NCBI GenBank assembly: GCA_964030475.1
Contig: CAXIPT010000037.1
Span: forward strand, 1 to 64,000
Source of the DNA: Tethya wilhelma
Lineage: Eukaryota > Porifera > Demospongiae > Tethyida > Tethyidae
Length of the DNA stretch: 64,000 bases
Direction: 5' to 3'
Both the position numbers and the translations under genes were made by a program. The notes below the pieces were generated by a model, which was given only the letters and a program-made list of their open reading frames with translations, ran no database searches and was not told the DNA's origin. Below are positions 1 through 10,890 of this stretch, in pieces. Position 1 is the first letter of the stretch. Every line of letters starts with the position of its first letter.

Positions 1-2
1 AT

Positions 3-2384
3 GGTGAACCTCCGGCCATACAAGTAGGAATGAAAACGCTTCACTCCGAATATTAGCGAGAGAGCTTCTTTCTCCACTTGAGCATAATTACGTTCACTGC
101 TACTGAGCGTCCGTGATGCAAATGCAACGGGACGTTCCGAACCATCTGGCATCACATGGGCTATGACTGCCCCTACTCCATATGCAGACGCATCTCCCAC
201 GAGCCTGATTGGCAAGGTAGGGTCGTAATGAGTGAGGACGTCTGTCGACACCAGAGCTTGTTTGGTGGCATCGAAACTCTGTTGGCATTCTGCGGACCAG
301 CTCCACTCCACGTCGTTACACAGGAGGTTGTTGAGAGGTGCCAGAAGGGTAGCGGCATTAGCAATGAACTTCGAGTAGTAGTTAATGAGGCCCAACAGGG
401 AACGTAGTTCTTGGCGATTTGTTGGTGCCGGAGCTTTGACGATAGCCTCCACTTTCTCTTCGAGTGGGTGGATCCCGTCTGCATCGATCCGGTGACCCAG
501 GAAAACCACACTCTTTTGGAAAAACTGGCACTTGGACACCTTCACTCTGAGACCATGACGTTGAAACCGTTGCAGGACCTCTTCCAAACAATCTAAATGC
601 TCTTCATCCGTCTTTCCGGTGATGATGATGTCATCGATATAGCAGGCTACTCCCTCCATTCCCTGTAAAATAGTGTCCATAGTACGTTGGAACACAGCCG
701 GAGCAGATGCAATGCCGAATGGGAGGCGGGTATATTGAAACAGCCCCTTGTGTGTATTTATCGTGGCATACTTGCGAGAATCATCATCAAGCAGCAACTG
801 GTTGTAGGCATGTGACAAGTCGAGGATGGTGAAATGTTTGCCTCCAGCCAAGGTTGCGAAAATGTCCTCAGGCTTCGGTAGAGGATATTGGTCGATGTCG
901 AGAGCCGGGTTTATCGTGACCTTATAGTCCCCACATAGCCGAACACTACCGTCTCTCTTGGGGACTGCCACCACTGGGGCGGCCCACTCACTGTATGTGA
1001 TCTTTTCAAGCACTCCATCAGCTTCTAGCCGGGACAACTCCTGCTCGACTCTCTCTTTCATGGCATATGGCACTGAGCGAGGCTTGAAAAACTTGGGTTG
1101 GGCATCTGGAGAAAGTGCGAGCTTAGCTTGAAAAGGTGTGATAGTTCCCAGTTCGTCAGAAAACACCTCTTGATACTGATGTTTCAAGGAAGCCAGACGA
1201 CTCTTCACATCAGACGAGGAAGACACTCTTCCTATCTTTCTCCAATCGAGACGAATACAACGTAACCAGTCTCGGCCCATCAGACAAGGACCCTCTCCAT
1301 CAACCACCAAGAGCTTCATATCCGGGTGATTCTGTCCACCATAGGATACATTCACTGACAATAATCCCTTCACTGGGATCTGTTCACCTGTGTACGTCTT
1401 GAGTACTGTCGAGGTAGGCTCTAGGTGCCCGGACTCTAGGAGGGGAGCTATGACTGCAGCGGGTGCCAGAGATGCTGCGGCCCCTGTGTCGACTTCCATA
1501 GTGACGGCTACCTCATTCAACTGCAACTCCACTACATATGGAGGTGAATGTGATCTCTCTTTGACCACAAACAAGGGAAGCTCTTCAACAGGGGAGGGAC
1601 TTGCTGACTCATCAGTAGTAACCTCTGTTGCAGCCAACCACTTAGCTTTCTTAACAGCACCTTTGTGTGGTTTTGAGGAGGACCTCGAGCGACACACTGA
1701 GGCGATGTGCCCCACCTTCTTGCACTTGTGGCAACGGGCATTACGAAACTTGCAGTCTCGCCTAAGGTGATCAGCGCGACCACAACTATCACATGTTTGT
1801 CCAGGTGGCTCAACCTTGAATACTGGTGCAGAACGAGTGGGCGGTACCTTTAGCTCCTTTGACTTGCGAGCAGCCGCCTCCATGCCTTGTGCAGTCTCTA
1901 ATGCCTTGTCTAGTGTCAAGTCGGCCTTAGTTAGGAGAACCTTCTGGATGTTTTCACTAAGCAGACCGCACACGAGCCGGTCTCGGAGGGCATCGGAAAG
2001 AAAGTCGCCGAAAGTGCATCGGCTCGCCAACTGCCGTAGCTCTGCCAAGTAATCCCCGATAGACTCGCCAGACTTCTGATTTCTCTGGTAGAAATGATAT
2101 CTCTCGGCAATCACAATAGGTTCGGGGTCGTAGTGTTTCTTGAGGAGTGCCACCAACTGATCAAAGGTCTGATCCTTGGGCAGTGCAGGCGAAACAAGCC
2201 CTCGAAGGAGTGTGTAGTGCCTCGGGCCTACTACCGTGAGAAGAGTAGGTACACGCTTTTCGTCCTTTATATCATTGGCCGTTAGGAACAACTGAAAACG
2301 CTCCAGGTAGGCCGTGACGGACTCTTGGTCAGGATTAAACTCCTGCATATGCCCGATAGGAGCCGCCTTAGCAGCCTCAGCCAT
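3..2384 (-). CDS. Ty3/gypsy retrotransposon Gag-Pol, copy 1 (runs off window)
   Basis: Open minus-strand frame from ATG at 2384 (first residues MAEAAKAAPIGHMQ) to the window edge, so the C-terminal part is missing. Seen in order: a Gag core; two CCHC zinc knuckles (CDSCGRADHLRRDC, then CHKCKKVGHIASVC) near 1700-1800; a retropepsin-like VDTGAAAS motif near 1490; a reverse transcriptase with the catalytic YIDD box at about 630-641; and an RNase H-like start (GDASAYGVGAVI) near 190. This order and the single fused frame are typical of Ty3/gypsy elements. The frame has no stop in the visible part. It is nearly identical to the copy at 19616-20782 in opposite orientation: a 63-codon stretch compared is identical. 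That indicates a recent, possibly still intact insertion. Confidence 0.93.
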   Translation of the reverse strand, partial: MAEAAKAAPIGHMQEFNPDQESVTAYLERFQLFLTANDIKDEKRVPTLLTVVGPRHYTLLRGLVSPALPKDQTFDQLVALLKKHYDPEPIVIAERYHFYQRNQKSGESIGDYLAELRQLASRCTFGDFLSDALRDRLVCGLLSENIQKVLLTKADLTLDKALETAQGMEAAARKSKELKVPPTRSAPVFKVEPPGQTCDSCGRADHLRRDCKFRNARCHKCKKVGHIASVCRSRSSSKPHKGAVKKAKWLAATEVTTDESASPSPVEELPLFVVKERSHSPPYVVELQLNEVAVTMEVDTGAAASLAPAAVIAPLLESGHLEPTSTVLKTYTGEQIPVKGLLSVNVSYGGQNHPDMKLLVVDGEGPCLMGRDWLRCIRLDWRKIGRVSSSSDVKSRLASLKHQYQEVFSDELGTITPFQAKLALSPDAQPKFFKPRSVPYAMKERVEQELSRLEADGVLEKITYSEWAAPVVAVPKRDGSVRLCGDYKVTINPALDIDQYPLPKPEDIFATLAGGKHFTILDLSHAYNQLLLDDDSRKYATINTHKGLFQYTRLPFGIASAPAVFQRTMDTILQGMEGVACYIDDIIITGKTDEEHLDCLEEVLQRFQRHGLRVKVSKCQFFQKSVVFLGHRIDADGIHPLEEKVEAIVKAPAPTNRQELRSLLGLINYYSKFIANAATLLAPLNNLLCNDVEWSWSAECQQSFDATKQALVSTDVLTHYDPTLPIRLVGDASAYGVGAVIAHVMPDGSERPVAFASRTLSSSERNYAQVEKEALSLIFGVKRFHSYLYGRRFT

Positions 2385-2506
2385 ACTCACTGTCTAAACT
2401 AACTCACTTGCTAACTGTCACTCGCTACGCTATGATTTTCACTCAATGTCACTCGCTACGCTAGCTAACTCAGAGTCACTGTGTGGATCCCATCCTCGTC
2501 GCCACT
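2385..2506 (-). other. Gypsy copy 1 leader and putative primer-binding site
   Basis: Sequence between LTR and gag ATG on the minus strand. It starts two bases after the LTR with TGGCGACGAGGATGGG, the usual position and TGG start of a tRNA primer-binding site. A short repeat (GTGACATTGAGTG / AGCGAGTGACAG) follows. This leader is uninterrupted here and is the empty-site reference for the insertion in the leader of copy 2. Confidence 0.6.
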
Positions 2507-2695
2507 TGTGATATCGGTTGGGGATCACGACTATAACTATGCTAACTAGGCTGACACGGCTGCGCGGCTGCACTGACACACAGAATCTCAGAATAATAGA
2601 ATCTCTTTAATGTGCACAATCAGACAAATATATAGACCGGTAAAAGGGGTGGAGTTTCACAAAAGGGGAAATGAAACGTAACACACATACACACA
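2507..2695 (-). repeat. 5' LTR of gypsy copy 1
   Basis: About 189 bp on the minus strand, starting TGTGTATGTG and ending GATATCACA. It matches the sequence at 18566-18752 almost base for base. Ends were set from where the two copies stop matching and from the TG..CA rule. It contains a possible TATA region (CTATATATTT) in the middle. No 3' LTR is visible because the element leaves the window. Confidence 0.75.
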
Positions 2696-2699
2696 TGAC

Positions 2700-3589
2700 A
2701 GTTAGATAGTAGGTTTTTACTGAGACGATCTTTGCCCTGGTGCCCAGACTTGCGACGATCTTTGCCAGAGTGATTGGGAATGTGACCGTTGGATCGTGGA
2801 GCTGCTGAGCGAGGATTGCACTTAGTGTACCCCTAGTTTAACGAATTCTCATGAGAAAAGTTGGAGAGAAACACGTGGAGACTTGTCAGAGTTGAGAGAA
2901 GTAAAAACGGAACGAAACAGACCAGTCAGCGGCTAGCTGCCAGCGCAGAAGACCATCTCAGACCTGCAATTATAGAGAGCAGCAATAGAGCAAACAATCA
3001 AGCAACAAAAGCAAAAACTAGGTCCAGTCTGAGCATAGTGGTCTGAGTCAGGGCCATCTTCTGAAGACAGATCAAGCATACTGTAGCTGTCAGGACATCA
3101 CTGATGAATGATGGAACAAAAAAATGAGCAGAGAATAGCTATAGAGTAGGAAAGCAATAGACCAGTTAAAATAGACCAAGACAGGACCAGTCCAGCCTCT
3201 GTGTGTATGGTAAAACAGCCATAACTGTTGCGGTTGATAGAGTATACAGCAATTCATTATTGTAATTAGACGCGTGTTACAGTAGACAGGACCAGATAAA
3301 ACCAATCAGTTTATCCTGATCTCTGGGCAATTCAACATGAGAGTTGCTCAGCATCTCAAGCCATAGCTCAAACTCATTGATCAACAGATTAATCAACAAT
3401 AGGTAATCTATTCTAGCTAAAGCAGAGTATCACTATGTAGCTTGTTCATACAAGTCTACCCAAATTTTGCTCAGGCTCGCCCCACCCATGCTTTGTATGT
3501 GCCTAGTAATAATGGTATATAGTGTGCATGCAAACGATCTCAGTGTGAACACCATTATCCTTTAATTGCATGCATGCTCTATCACATAC
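2700..3589. other. Intergenic, no gene seen
   Basis: No convincing exon in either strand. Short open frames here have no recognisable domain and no consistent splice context. The block near 2720-2780 contains two near-copies of ACGATCTTTGCC. Confidence 0.5.
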
Positions 3590-4089
3590 CACTGCAAAGA
3601 GCTCCAGATAGTGTGTCGGATCGTCCATCATATCCTTCTGTGCATTCACACACACAATTGTTAGGTGTTCCATTATCTTGATAGCAGCTTGCTGGCAACC
3701 GACAAGCCGCTGGGTTTTTTTCACACTCCATACTACCTATAATTTTACGTAGTTACAATAAACTTAATATAAAGTTCTGCACATTCACTATTATACAAAC
3801 AATAAATTACTTTTTATTGAGCATCTAACTTCTGCTTCAAACCTGTCAACTCTTTTGTTTTCTACTATTAATTATTGCACAAGAAAACTGAAACATATCC
3901 ATTCATATGTAGTAATAATTATTATCTCAACTCACAATTTTTGTATCCTCTAAAGACACATTCTGTCCCTTGTGGTAGGATATCATGTATGACGTGCACT
4001 CGACCACTCTCTGGGTCTCCAAGAGTTTCCACAGTACTTTCAAAGTAGCCAAAGCAAGGGTATTCCATACTGGGGTAGTCAGCATAAAT
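3590..4089 (-). CDS. Two exons of a cysteine-rich, EGF-like secreted or receptor protein
   Basis: Exon at 3936-4089 follows a CATCAG acceptor, encodes a segment containing PCFGYFESTVETLGDPESGR and GTECVFRGYKNC, and ends at GTGAGT (phase 1). The next exon, 3590-3736, follows TTATAG, restores the frame (first codon TGT) and encodes CEKNPAACRLPASC then NCVCECTEGYDG before a GTATGT donor. The dense cysteines and the CxCxxGYDG ending resemble EGF-like modules, so an extracellular location is likely. No start, stop or other exons are visible. Gypsy copy 1 lies downstream and a single-N join (4222) upstream. The splice phases agree, which supports real exons. The family is not recognised. Confidence 0.5.
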
Positions 4090-5027
4090 CTGATGGCATA
4101 AGAAAACCAAAAATTTGGTGTGTAGTGACCACTTATTAATGCATGTTTGTTTACATTTATTTACTCATCATTTTTGTAATCATCTGCATACAATTTCCTG
4201 GTCATGCTTTTCCACCTGACTNGAATGGCTGTTAGAGTGTGTGCAGAATTCTTCCTGTATGGGCTGCATTTAACAATCTCCTTATTGAGTCTCTTATGGT
4301 GAAAGGATGTGGTACAGGTGTTAAGTAGATAAGGTGAATGGTGGATAAGAACCTAAAAGTATGATGGTAGTGATAGCAAGATCATTGATTAGACAGGTGG
4401 AAAAGTGCAAGTATCAACTTTATTTTCTCACGTGGTACTGCATGGGCCTGTAATTAACAATTCCGGGCGATAGTATTCTAGACCTTGGTGGTCTTGATAT
4501 TCCTTTTCTCCAGCAATTGCTGAGTATATTGGCATTTGCTATACAAACATATAGCTATACAAAATATAGTGTATATAGTGACCACATTCATCAATTCATG
4601 TTTGTTTACATTTATTTACTTAGTTTTGTAATCATCTGCATGCAATTTCGTGCATGGTGCAGTCATTGATTTTAGAGCTAGGGTACTCTGACAAAGTAGC
4701 CCTGGGAGGGGGGAGGGGTTAATTTGCGCATACATATGGCACGCGCATCGTGAAAAAATTCAACGATGTAATTAGCCTCATCCCCAGGTCCAAAAGAGGG
4801 CCTGGTATACACACTGTTTGCGCATGCACATAATTATCGCCGTGAAACCACGTGGTTTTGATACGATTTGTGAGTGTGTTCATATATAACGTATCAAACA
4901 CTAAACGAGTTATAGAGTCTTTTAAAAAGCTTCTGTGAGCATATATTTAGACTTAGAAGTTGTAGAGCAACTAATCGAGTAGTACCTCATACTAAAAGTT
5001 TTAAACCTTCTCTTTGCTATGTAACAA
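4090..5027. other. Gene-free stretch with one repeat arm
   Basis: A single N at 4222 is followed directly (4223-4296) by one arm of the foldback repeat found complete at 5028-5290. The rest is AT-rich with internal similarity between 4130-4210 and 4560-4650 (both contain CATGTTTGTTTACATTTATTTACT). No gene seen. Confidence 0.55.
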
Positions 5028-5290
5028 GTACAAAAAAACATTGGAAATGTAATGAGACACAGGAATGGCTAAATCGTAAAAAGAACGCAAACAAGATGGA
5101 ATGGCTGTTGAGTGTGTGCAGAATTCTTCCTGTATGGGCTGCATTTAACAATCTCCTTATTGAGTCTCTTATTTTGCCCACAGGAAGAATTCCTTACACA
5201 CTCTTAACAGCCATTCCATCTTGTTTGCGTTCTTTTTATGATTTAGCCATTCCTGTGTCTCATTACATTTCCAATGTTTTTTGTACTTGT
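5028..5290. repeat. Foldback (hairpin) element, complete copy
   Basis: The left arm beginning GTACAAAAAAACATTGG (5028) is repeated as its reverse complement ending CCAATGTTTTTTGTAC (about 5286). The arms are about 100 bp with a short loop near 5150-5180. Single arms of the same family occur at 4223-4296 and 28965-29108, and a decayed one near 61850-61915. There is no coding capacity, so this is a MITE or foldback element. Confidence 0.85.
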
Positions 5291-6655
5291 TTGTTCTCAT
5301 TTTCCCATAATTCTACAAATCACAATTGAGTTGGTGTGTGTAGCTAGCTACTAAGCTAGTAGTCTGGCAAGCCAGCTAGACTGTGGCTGGGCTGCTCAGT
5401 AAGTTGTGTACTGAGCCTGCTTAATACTGAAGTGTAACACACATCTCAGTCATTTGCATGATTTGGAGGCAGGAGCTGTATCATAAGATTTACTTGCCTT
5501 TCTATATGTTATGATAATCAAAGTCCTGATTCATTTCTTAAGAAGAGCAAGAGCATCTAGGTATCACAAAATAGTTCCAGGCAACTTGCATTTGAATTCC
5601 AAATAACGCACACTTTTGTGTGTGTGGAAAGGGTCGTCAATTCGAATTTTCTAGAAGCTAATGAATTATGCATGAGTGTAGAAATTAATGGCGGCCATAT
5701 GGAGGAGGCGCTTTTCGCCTCGTATCTAGCTACTCAATGAGAGGCGCTAAAAACCGATGGCAAAAGCGACTGTCCCGGAAGAAACCAAGTTCATTCGTTC
5801 AAGAATCAGCTTCTAAAAGTGAATAGTCTCTGAGAAAACTCGAGCCAAGATAGAAGAAGAAGAAGAAGAATAAGAAGAAGATGGAGAAAATTGGAGGTTT
5901 GGCATGTTTGTGTTTGTTACTTTAGCGATGGGTTTAGGCCATGTTTTTGGGCTCATTAGAAAGAGAAAGAGCTAAATAGTAGCTTAAGAAGCCTTTTAGT
6001 GCTAAGCGCTCAGTTTTTGCAGAGTTATTCGCGTGAATATTTGTATTGCGCTAATGGGCCATCAGTGCCATTCCTGTGTACCCAGTACTACCGTACTGGG
6101 AATAACATAGGTCGACAACGGGTGTACAATGCTGTAATAATTACAAATAAAAAATGAAGGCACCAAGGTGCATAACCCTTGGTGCGTACATAGCTATAAT
6201 TATACTGAATCTTATAAGTATTTTGATGGTATTTGATATATTATAGCAGTTTATTGTGTAGTCTAATATATATTGTTTTTCTGTATAATGTAGTTGGATG
6301 CATGAATGTGTATCAATAAGCAGGTCTGCAGCTATGCTATGGACTCGCTCAGGCTCGCCCCTCATGCTTGCCCCAAAATTTAACAGGATGAATGGGTGTG
6401 GCCTCGAAGCTTAGCTCAGATAGGCTGAAAAGCCTCAGATTTCAGAAACTATAGGCTTTTGTTGCTTTGTAAAAGGATCTCAGGCCATTTCATACCAGTA
6501 GCAAAGCTTCTACTGTCTATGCTATGAACAGGCAAAATTATGGGTGTGGCCTCGAAGCTTAGCGCTCCAAGAGGTTGAAAAGCCTCAGATCTCAGGAACT
6601 ACAGGCTTTTGTTGAATTCTTTGTGTAATTTTTTTAGATAATCTCGATTATTTTA
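5291..6655. other. Non-coding, several short repeats
   Basis: Contains two 90-bp near-repeats at about 6385-6470 and 6540-6610 (both with GTGTGGCCTCGAAGCTTAGC), a palindromic end motif at 6024-6105 (CCCAGTACTACCGTACTGGG, repeated at 8390-8470 after a single N), and a hairpin at 6150-6190 (GCACCAAGG/CCTTGGTGC). No gene seen. Confidence 0.5.
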
Positions 6656-7164
6656 CCTTGGTATGCCGCTTTTGAAGACTGGAGCTGCCGTTCTTGAAAT
6701 TGCGGTTGCCCCTGAAAGTGGAATCTCTGTGCTAGTGGTGGATGGGCCTCTTAGAGCCCTCCAGAGGCTTGTTTTCCCTCTGCCAGCCATTGCTTCAATG
6801 CAAGAGGCAGGAGCCCTGCTGACAGAAGCCTCCTGGGCCATCAGCAAGACCGCTTCCGGACTGTCTCTTTTGGCCCTCTTCCTCACTTGAGGCCAAGTTC
6901 TATGTAAGCAAATCCAAGAAGAGAAGGCAGAGGAGGAAGAAGTTGTCTGAACCACCTACTGCCACAGCAGTGACCAAACCTGTGTTGGCTAGTGATGTTA
7001 ATGATGCTCAGAGTCATCCCTCTTCTGAAGCTCGTTGCATTTCTCCCCTGCCTCATTGCAGTGGTGAGTCTCAGAGACATCCCTCTGAAGCTTGTAGCAT
7101 TTCTCCAACTTGCTGGAGTGACAGTGCAGCTAGTCTTGCTGATCAGCTGACCAGATGTCAATGA
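6656..7164 (+). repeat. R1 repeat family, 5' part with a degenerate ORF
   Basis: Matches the start of the longest R1 copy at 15722-16740. The ORF at 6663-6890 encodes IAVAPESGISVLVVDGPLRA and a conserved stretch ending in the frameshift near 6890. The downstream basic stretch KKRRQRRKK then lies in another frame. Truncated near 7164 without the AAT-rich tail seen in other copies. Confidence 0.7.
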
Positions 7165-8385
7165 CTCAAGCAAATTAAAAGAGCAACCCATTACCAATGC
7201 CACGGCGCCTACTGTCTGCTAGGATTTCGGTGGTTGACTGCTTGGGACGAGCTGCACTGTCCGTTGTCCGAAATAAGAGGTGGCCGCTATTCCGAGTCAG
7301 ATGCTTTCTAAGTACAGAATATATAGGAAAAGTAGTTGGGACACAGCACTTATGGTAGATGTCCGCTGTTAGGAGTGTCCAGGCCATTAATGGAGAGTCT
7401 ACTGTACTCAAAAGTGAATGAGTGAAGGATCGAGAGCATCAACTTTGCTGGGACCAGATGTGATAATAATTGTTACTAAAGCCTCTCTACATGGTCTGTA
7501 TATACATGCTTCAGGCTTGCACTACAGGCAGGCTTAGTATTAGCATTAAGTTGCTATTGCCTTCACCCTAATGTCGTACTCTGTATTGTATTGCATTGAA
7601 TTTCACTAAAAAATGTAATGCTTGGCTTCCATGCCCCCCTAGTCTTTCAGAGGCTAGCTAATAGTGCTAGCAAGTTAGGGGTATAAGACAAGCCTTGCAA
7701 GTTTTTCAATCAATATAACTTTCTATAGTGGGAGAAGAGAAGGAATCTTCCTCTGTCAATCATAGCAACTGTAACAGTATAGTAATTGTAGATTCAGTGT
7801 GTCAATAGAAATACATGTAGGACCAATAGCATAGCTCTCAAGTGACCTGCATTTAGCGGGTCAGACCAGCATTTACCTAGTAAAACCCGCTGACCGGCCT
7901 ACCTGACCCTAAAACCCTCAACACAGGTACAGGTCTGGCAGCAGAGGTAAACCTAGGACTCACCTTCAGCACTTCAGGCTTGCTGGCTCTCTCAGGATGT
8001 TCTTTAGTCTCATACTTCATTTTACTACGTCTGTATTTTGTTTAGCGAGCCTGTAATATGGTATCTCAGTAGCTACTAGCCAGTAAGTGCTCATTCAGCA
8101 ATAATTTACCGTAGATCGGGAAATTTTCGGCTAGCTAAAAATTTTGTCGACGACCATTACCAACGAAAATTGAACGGCGCACACCCAAGCCGGCTCACCA
8201 GACTAGGCTCTGACACTACTATTAAATAATCATGACCAGCATTGGTACTATTGAAAGTTGGGAGCTATGCAATAGTATTCCTCTACATCATTTTGAGTTG
8301 TTGTTCTGATGCTGAATAATGTAACTTCTTCCCAAGGCTTCATGTATGTGGGGATGACACACTGGCCGTTGGCTCTAATGGAACT
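7165..8385. other. Non-coding with a decayed TIR element
   Basis: No gene seen. At about 8107-8160 the motif TACCGTAGATCGGGAAATTTTCG matches one end of the TIR element at 25868-26059 but its partner end is absent, so this is probably a decayed or truncated copy. The stretch ends at a single N (8386). Confidence 0.4.
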
Positions 8386-8607
8386 TNAGTTATTCGCGTG
8401 AATATTTGTATTGCGCTAATGGGCCATCCGTGCCATTCCTGTGTACCCAGTACTACCGTACTGGGAATAATACCATGTTACAATTTTTAATCTACATGCA
8501 TGTGTGTGTATACATGTGCATTCCGCTGTATAATAATTGTCACAGGATCATGTTCTGTATTTTATGGATCGAGTACCATATGTGGCATACATGCACTTCT
8601 CACATAG

Positions 8608-8706
8608 GATGGCTACACAGCATTGTACTGTGCTTGTCAGGAAGGACATGAGAAGATAGTCCAGCTCTTGATTCAAGCTGGGGCTAACATTGGCCTTCAG
8701 ACTAAT
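8608..8706 (+). CDS. Ankyrin-repeat exon 1 (Y-type)
   Basis: A 99-nt phase-0 exon between an ATAG acceptor and a GTGAGT donor encodes exactly one 33-residue ankyrin repeat (DGYTALYCACQEGHEK, then IVQLLIQAGANIGLQTN). The TALxxACxxGH and LLIxAGANI pattern is diagnostic. One unit of a multi-exon ankyrin gene on the plus strand. Confidence 0.85.
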
Positions 8707-9213
8707 GTGAGTTAAACAATGCTGACGATCATCCAATAATTATACTCCCTACATGGGAAATAGGATGGGGAAGTCCAGGGATGGAGATGCATAATAATTT
8801 GTGACTGCTATAGTCTCTCGAGATAGAGTCTAGCAAAGGTCACGTAAAGAATGCAATTTATTCACTATATACATGTGGAGCATGGAAGCCATGTGTATAA
8901 TATTATGTATTGTTCTCTGCTTTAATCCTGTATACGTAGCATAATAATAAGCATTGCTTGCAAGATTCATTTTATGTTGTTAAAAATGTAGTGTATAGTT
9001 TCTAAGTGGCAGTAGTACTGCATGGTTACACCCTGTGGGTTGTAAAAGGTGTGAAAGATCAAAGGTTTCCATGGTTTTAACCCTTTGAAGTTGTAAACGC
9101 TAAGTGGTAAAGGTGTATCCAGTATCACTCATTTCTAACAGTGAAATACCTTATTCCTCAATTGTAGCATGCTAATTATTTCATGCACTGTTTCTATGTT
9201 ACAATCATTGTAG

Positions 9214-9312
9214 GATGGCTGGACTCCTCTAATGGAAGCCAGCCTTGATGGTCATGAGAAGGTGGTTGAGCTGCTCCTCTCAGCTGGAGCCAAGGTTGAC
9301 CTACAGAACAAG
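9214..9312 (+). CDS. Ankyrin-repeat exon 2 (W-type)
   Basis: A 99-nt phase-0 exon between TTGTAG and GTATGA encodes one ankyrin repeat (DGWTPLMEASLDGHEKVVEL, LLSAGAKVDLQNK). It follows exon 8608-8706 in frame. The preceding intron carries a conserved block also found upstream of the exons at 28696, 36910, 43691 and 44803. Confidence 0.85.
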
Positions 9313-9643
9313 GTATGATCTACTATAGTACTGTCACGGTCAGTGAGAAATCACTTTCCATCCATGTATATCGGCATGTACTTAAAAATCTATGTACCAA
9401 CAGTTAGCTCTAATGAAAGTGGGGCAAAACTTGCTACAGAAAACAATGGTATTAGTTTTTTGATAGTGTTCATCAGACATGAGGGAGGTCCATACGGCTA
9501 GCTTTTAACTATTATGGTACCATGTTACAATTAAATCTATGCAATTATATATATGTACATTCTTCTGTATAGATTTTGTCCCAGGTTCATGTTCTGTGTT
9601 CTATGGAGTACTGTATAGCTATTGTAATACACTTCTCACACAG

Positions 9644-9742
9644 GGTGGCTTCACAGCATTGTACTATACTTGTAAAAAAGGACATGACAAGATAGTCCAG
9701 CTCCTGATTCAAGCTGGGGCTAACATTGACCTTCAGACTAAT
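9644..9742 (+). CDS. Ankyrin-repeat exon 3 (F-type)
   Basis: A 99-nt phase-0 exon between CACACAG and GTGAGT encodes one repeat (GGFTALYYTCKKGHDKIVQL, LIQAGANIDLQTN). It has diverged slightly from the consensus (YYTCKKGHDK for YSACQEGHEK). Confidence 0.82.
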
Positions 9743-9897
9743 GTGAGTTGAACATTTCATTCCATTGATTGTCCAGTACGAAAGGCTCCATACATGCATG
9801 GGAAATGGGATGGGAAGGCTTGGGGGATGGAGGAGGGGAGATTGGGAAGAGGGAGGAGGTACAAATTTTCATTACTAATTAACTCTTCCATATTTAT

Positions 9898-10455
9898 TAC
9901 AAGGAGTGTGGCTCGCTTCGCTCGCCACGCTCCTTGCATGTGTATGAAGTATACTGATGTTTCCTGTAGATGCATGCAAGTATAGGCATCTGCATAATAA
10001 TAACTGGGCAGTGAAAGGTCCATGCATGCATTCACTGCTCCTCTTTGCAGCTCAACAATTTAGCCAGTTACGTGACGTCACAGACGACCCTTAATTTTCC
10101 GACTTCCGCCATTTTTGCAATCAGCTGGCAAAGAAACTCGTTATCTGGCTAGCTGTGTTTCGTGTACAGCGACATAGAAGCAGGCTTCTAGAAGCGAAAG
10201 TTCTCTCCTTATTACGCTTCTTTTGTGAAAGATTGGCTGCTCTATCACGCTTCTTTGTCGGATACAGGTGGTACTGGTAAGCTTTGTTAGCGATCTCAAA
10301 AATAGTCACATACTTTTAGCGCCTGTGATGCTATCCTAGGGCAGCACTATCTAAGCTACCTATCTAAGCACTCATTTCGTGGCCTGTATTTTCCACAGCC
10401 CACAGAAAAAGTAGCATTTTAGCTCGAGGTCGCATCACTTCCGGTGAACTCCCGT

Positions 10456-10495
<40 letters not shown>

Positions 10496-10528
10496 CAGAC
10501 ACACAAAACTTTGCTTATAATATAATGT
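9898..10528. mobile_element. Hairpin-ended foldback element E1
   Basis: Absent from the paralogous intron at 37780-38190, so it is an insertion. The left end is itself a hairpin (ACAAGGAGTG...CGCTCCTTGC). The body holds a long arm (10067-10345) whose reverse complement is in E2 at 11090-11332. It contains an (AC)n run at 10459-10492 and ends near GCTTATAATATA. No transposase. Confidence 0.72.
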
Positions 10529-10890
10529 TAGACTCACATTTTCCTCCATGTATTAGAGAGTGTGTGGAATTAAAGAATTTTCCTAAAACTGCAATCAGCA
10601 TGCATTGTCCTAAAACATAGGCTCCAACTGTCCTGTATTGTGGGACAGTCCCCGACTTTGTAAATCTTGGGTCCCAGTGTTCCAAAAATGATGTCCTGGA
10701 TGTGGCCATGCATGCAACACAAAGAACTGAGAAAAGCACAACTGCATGCATGACCTTAATTTGACTTTTGCAAGCTACAAACTGTTTGTTGTGCTGTGGC
10801 CACAGAAAAGAAGGTGTGGTTTTGCTTTGAGGCTTTGTCGTTTGATTCGGAAACCTTATGGAAAAAGTTGGAGCCTATTTTTAAAGGACA
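10529..10890 (+). other. Ankyrin-gene intron segment trapped between E1 and E2
   Basis: This 360-bp segment matches 37800-38190 closely (shared TAGGCTCCAACTGTCCT and GGAGCCTATTTTTAAAGGAC) and so is native intron sequence of the ankyrin gene family, here flanked by two inverted insertions. Confidence 0.7.

Noticed and set aside
2094..2285. 63-codon frame also found at 19715-19906
   Set aside because: The same antisense shadow of gypsy gag in both copies; its conservation comes from the sense frame.
9644..9742. Idea that ankyrin exons mark a bacterial effector transfer
   Set aside because: Every repeat is flanked by spliceosomal introns with homologous sequence, so the array is a native eukaryotic gene family.
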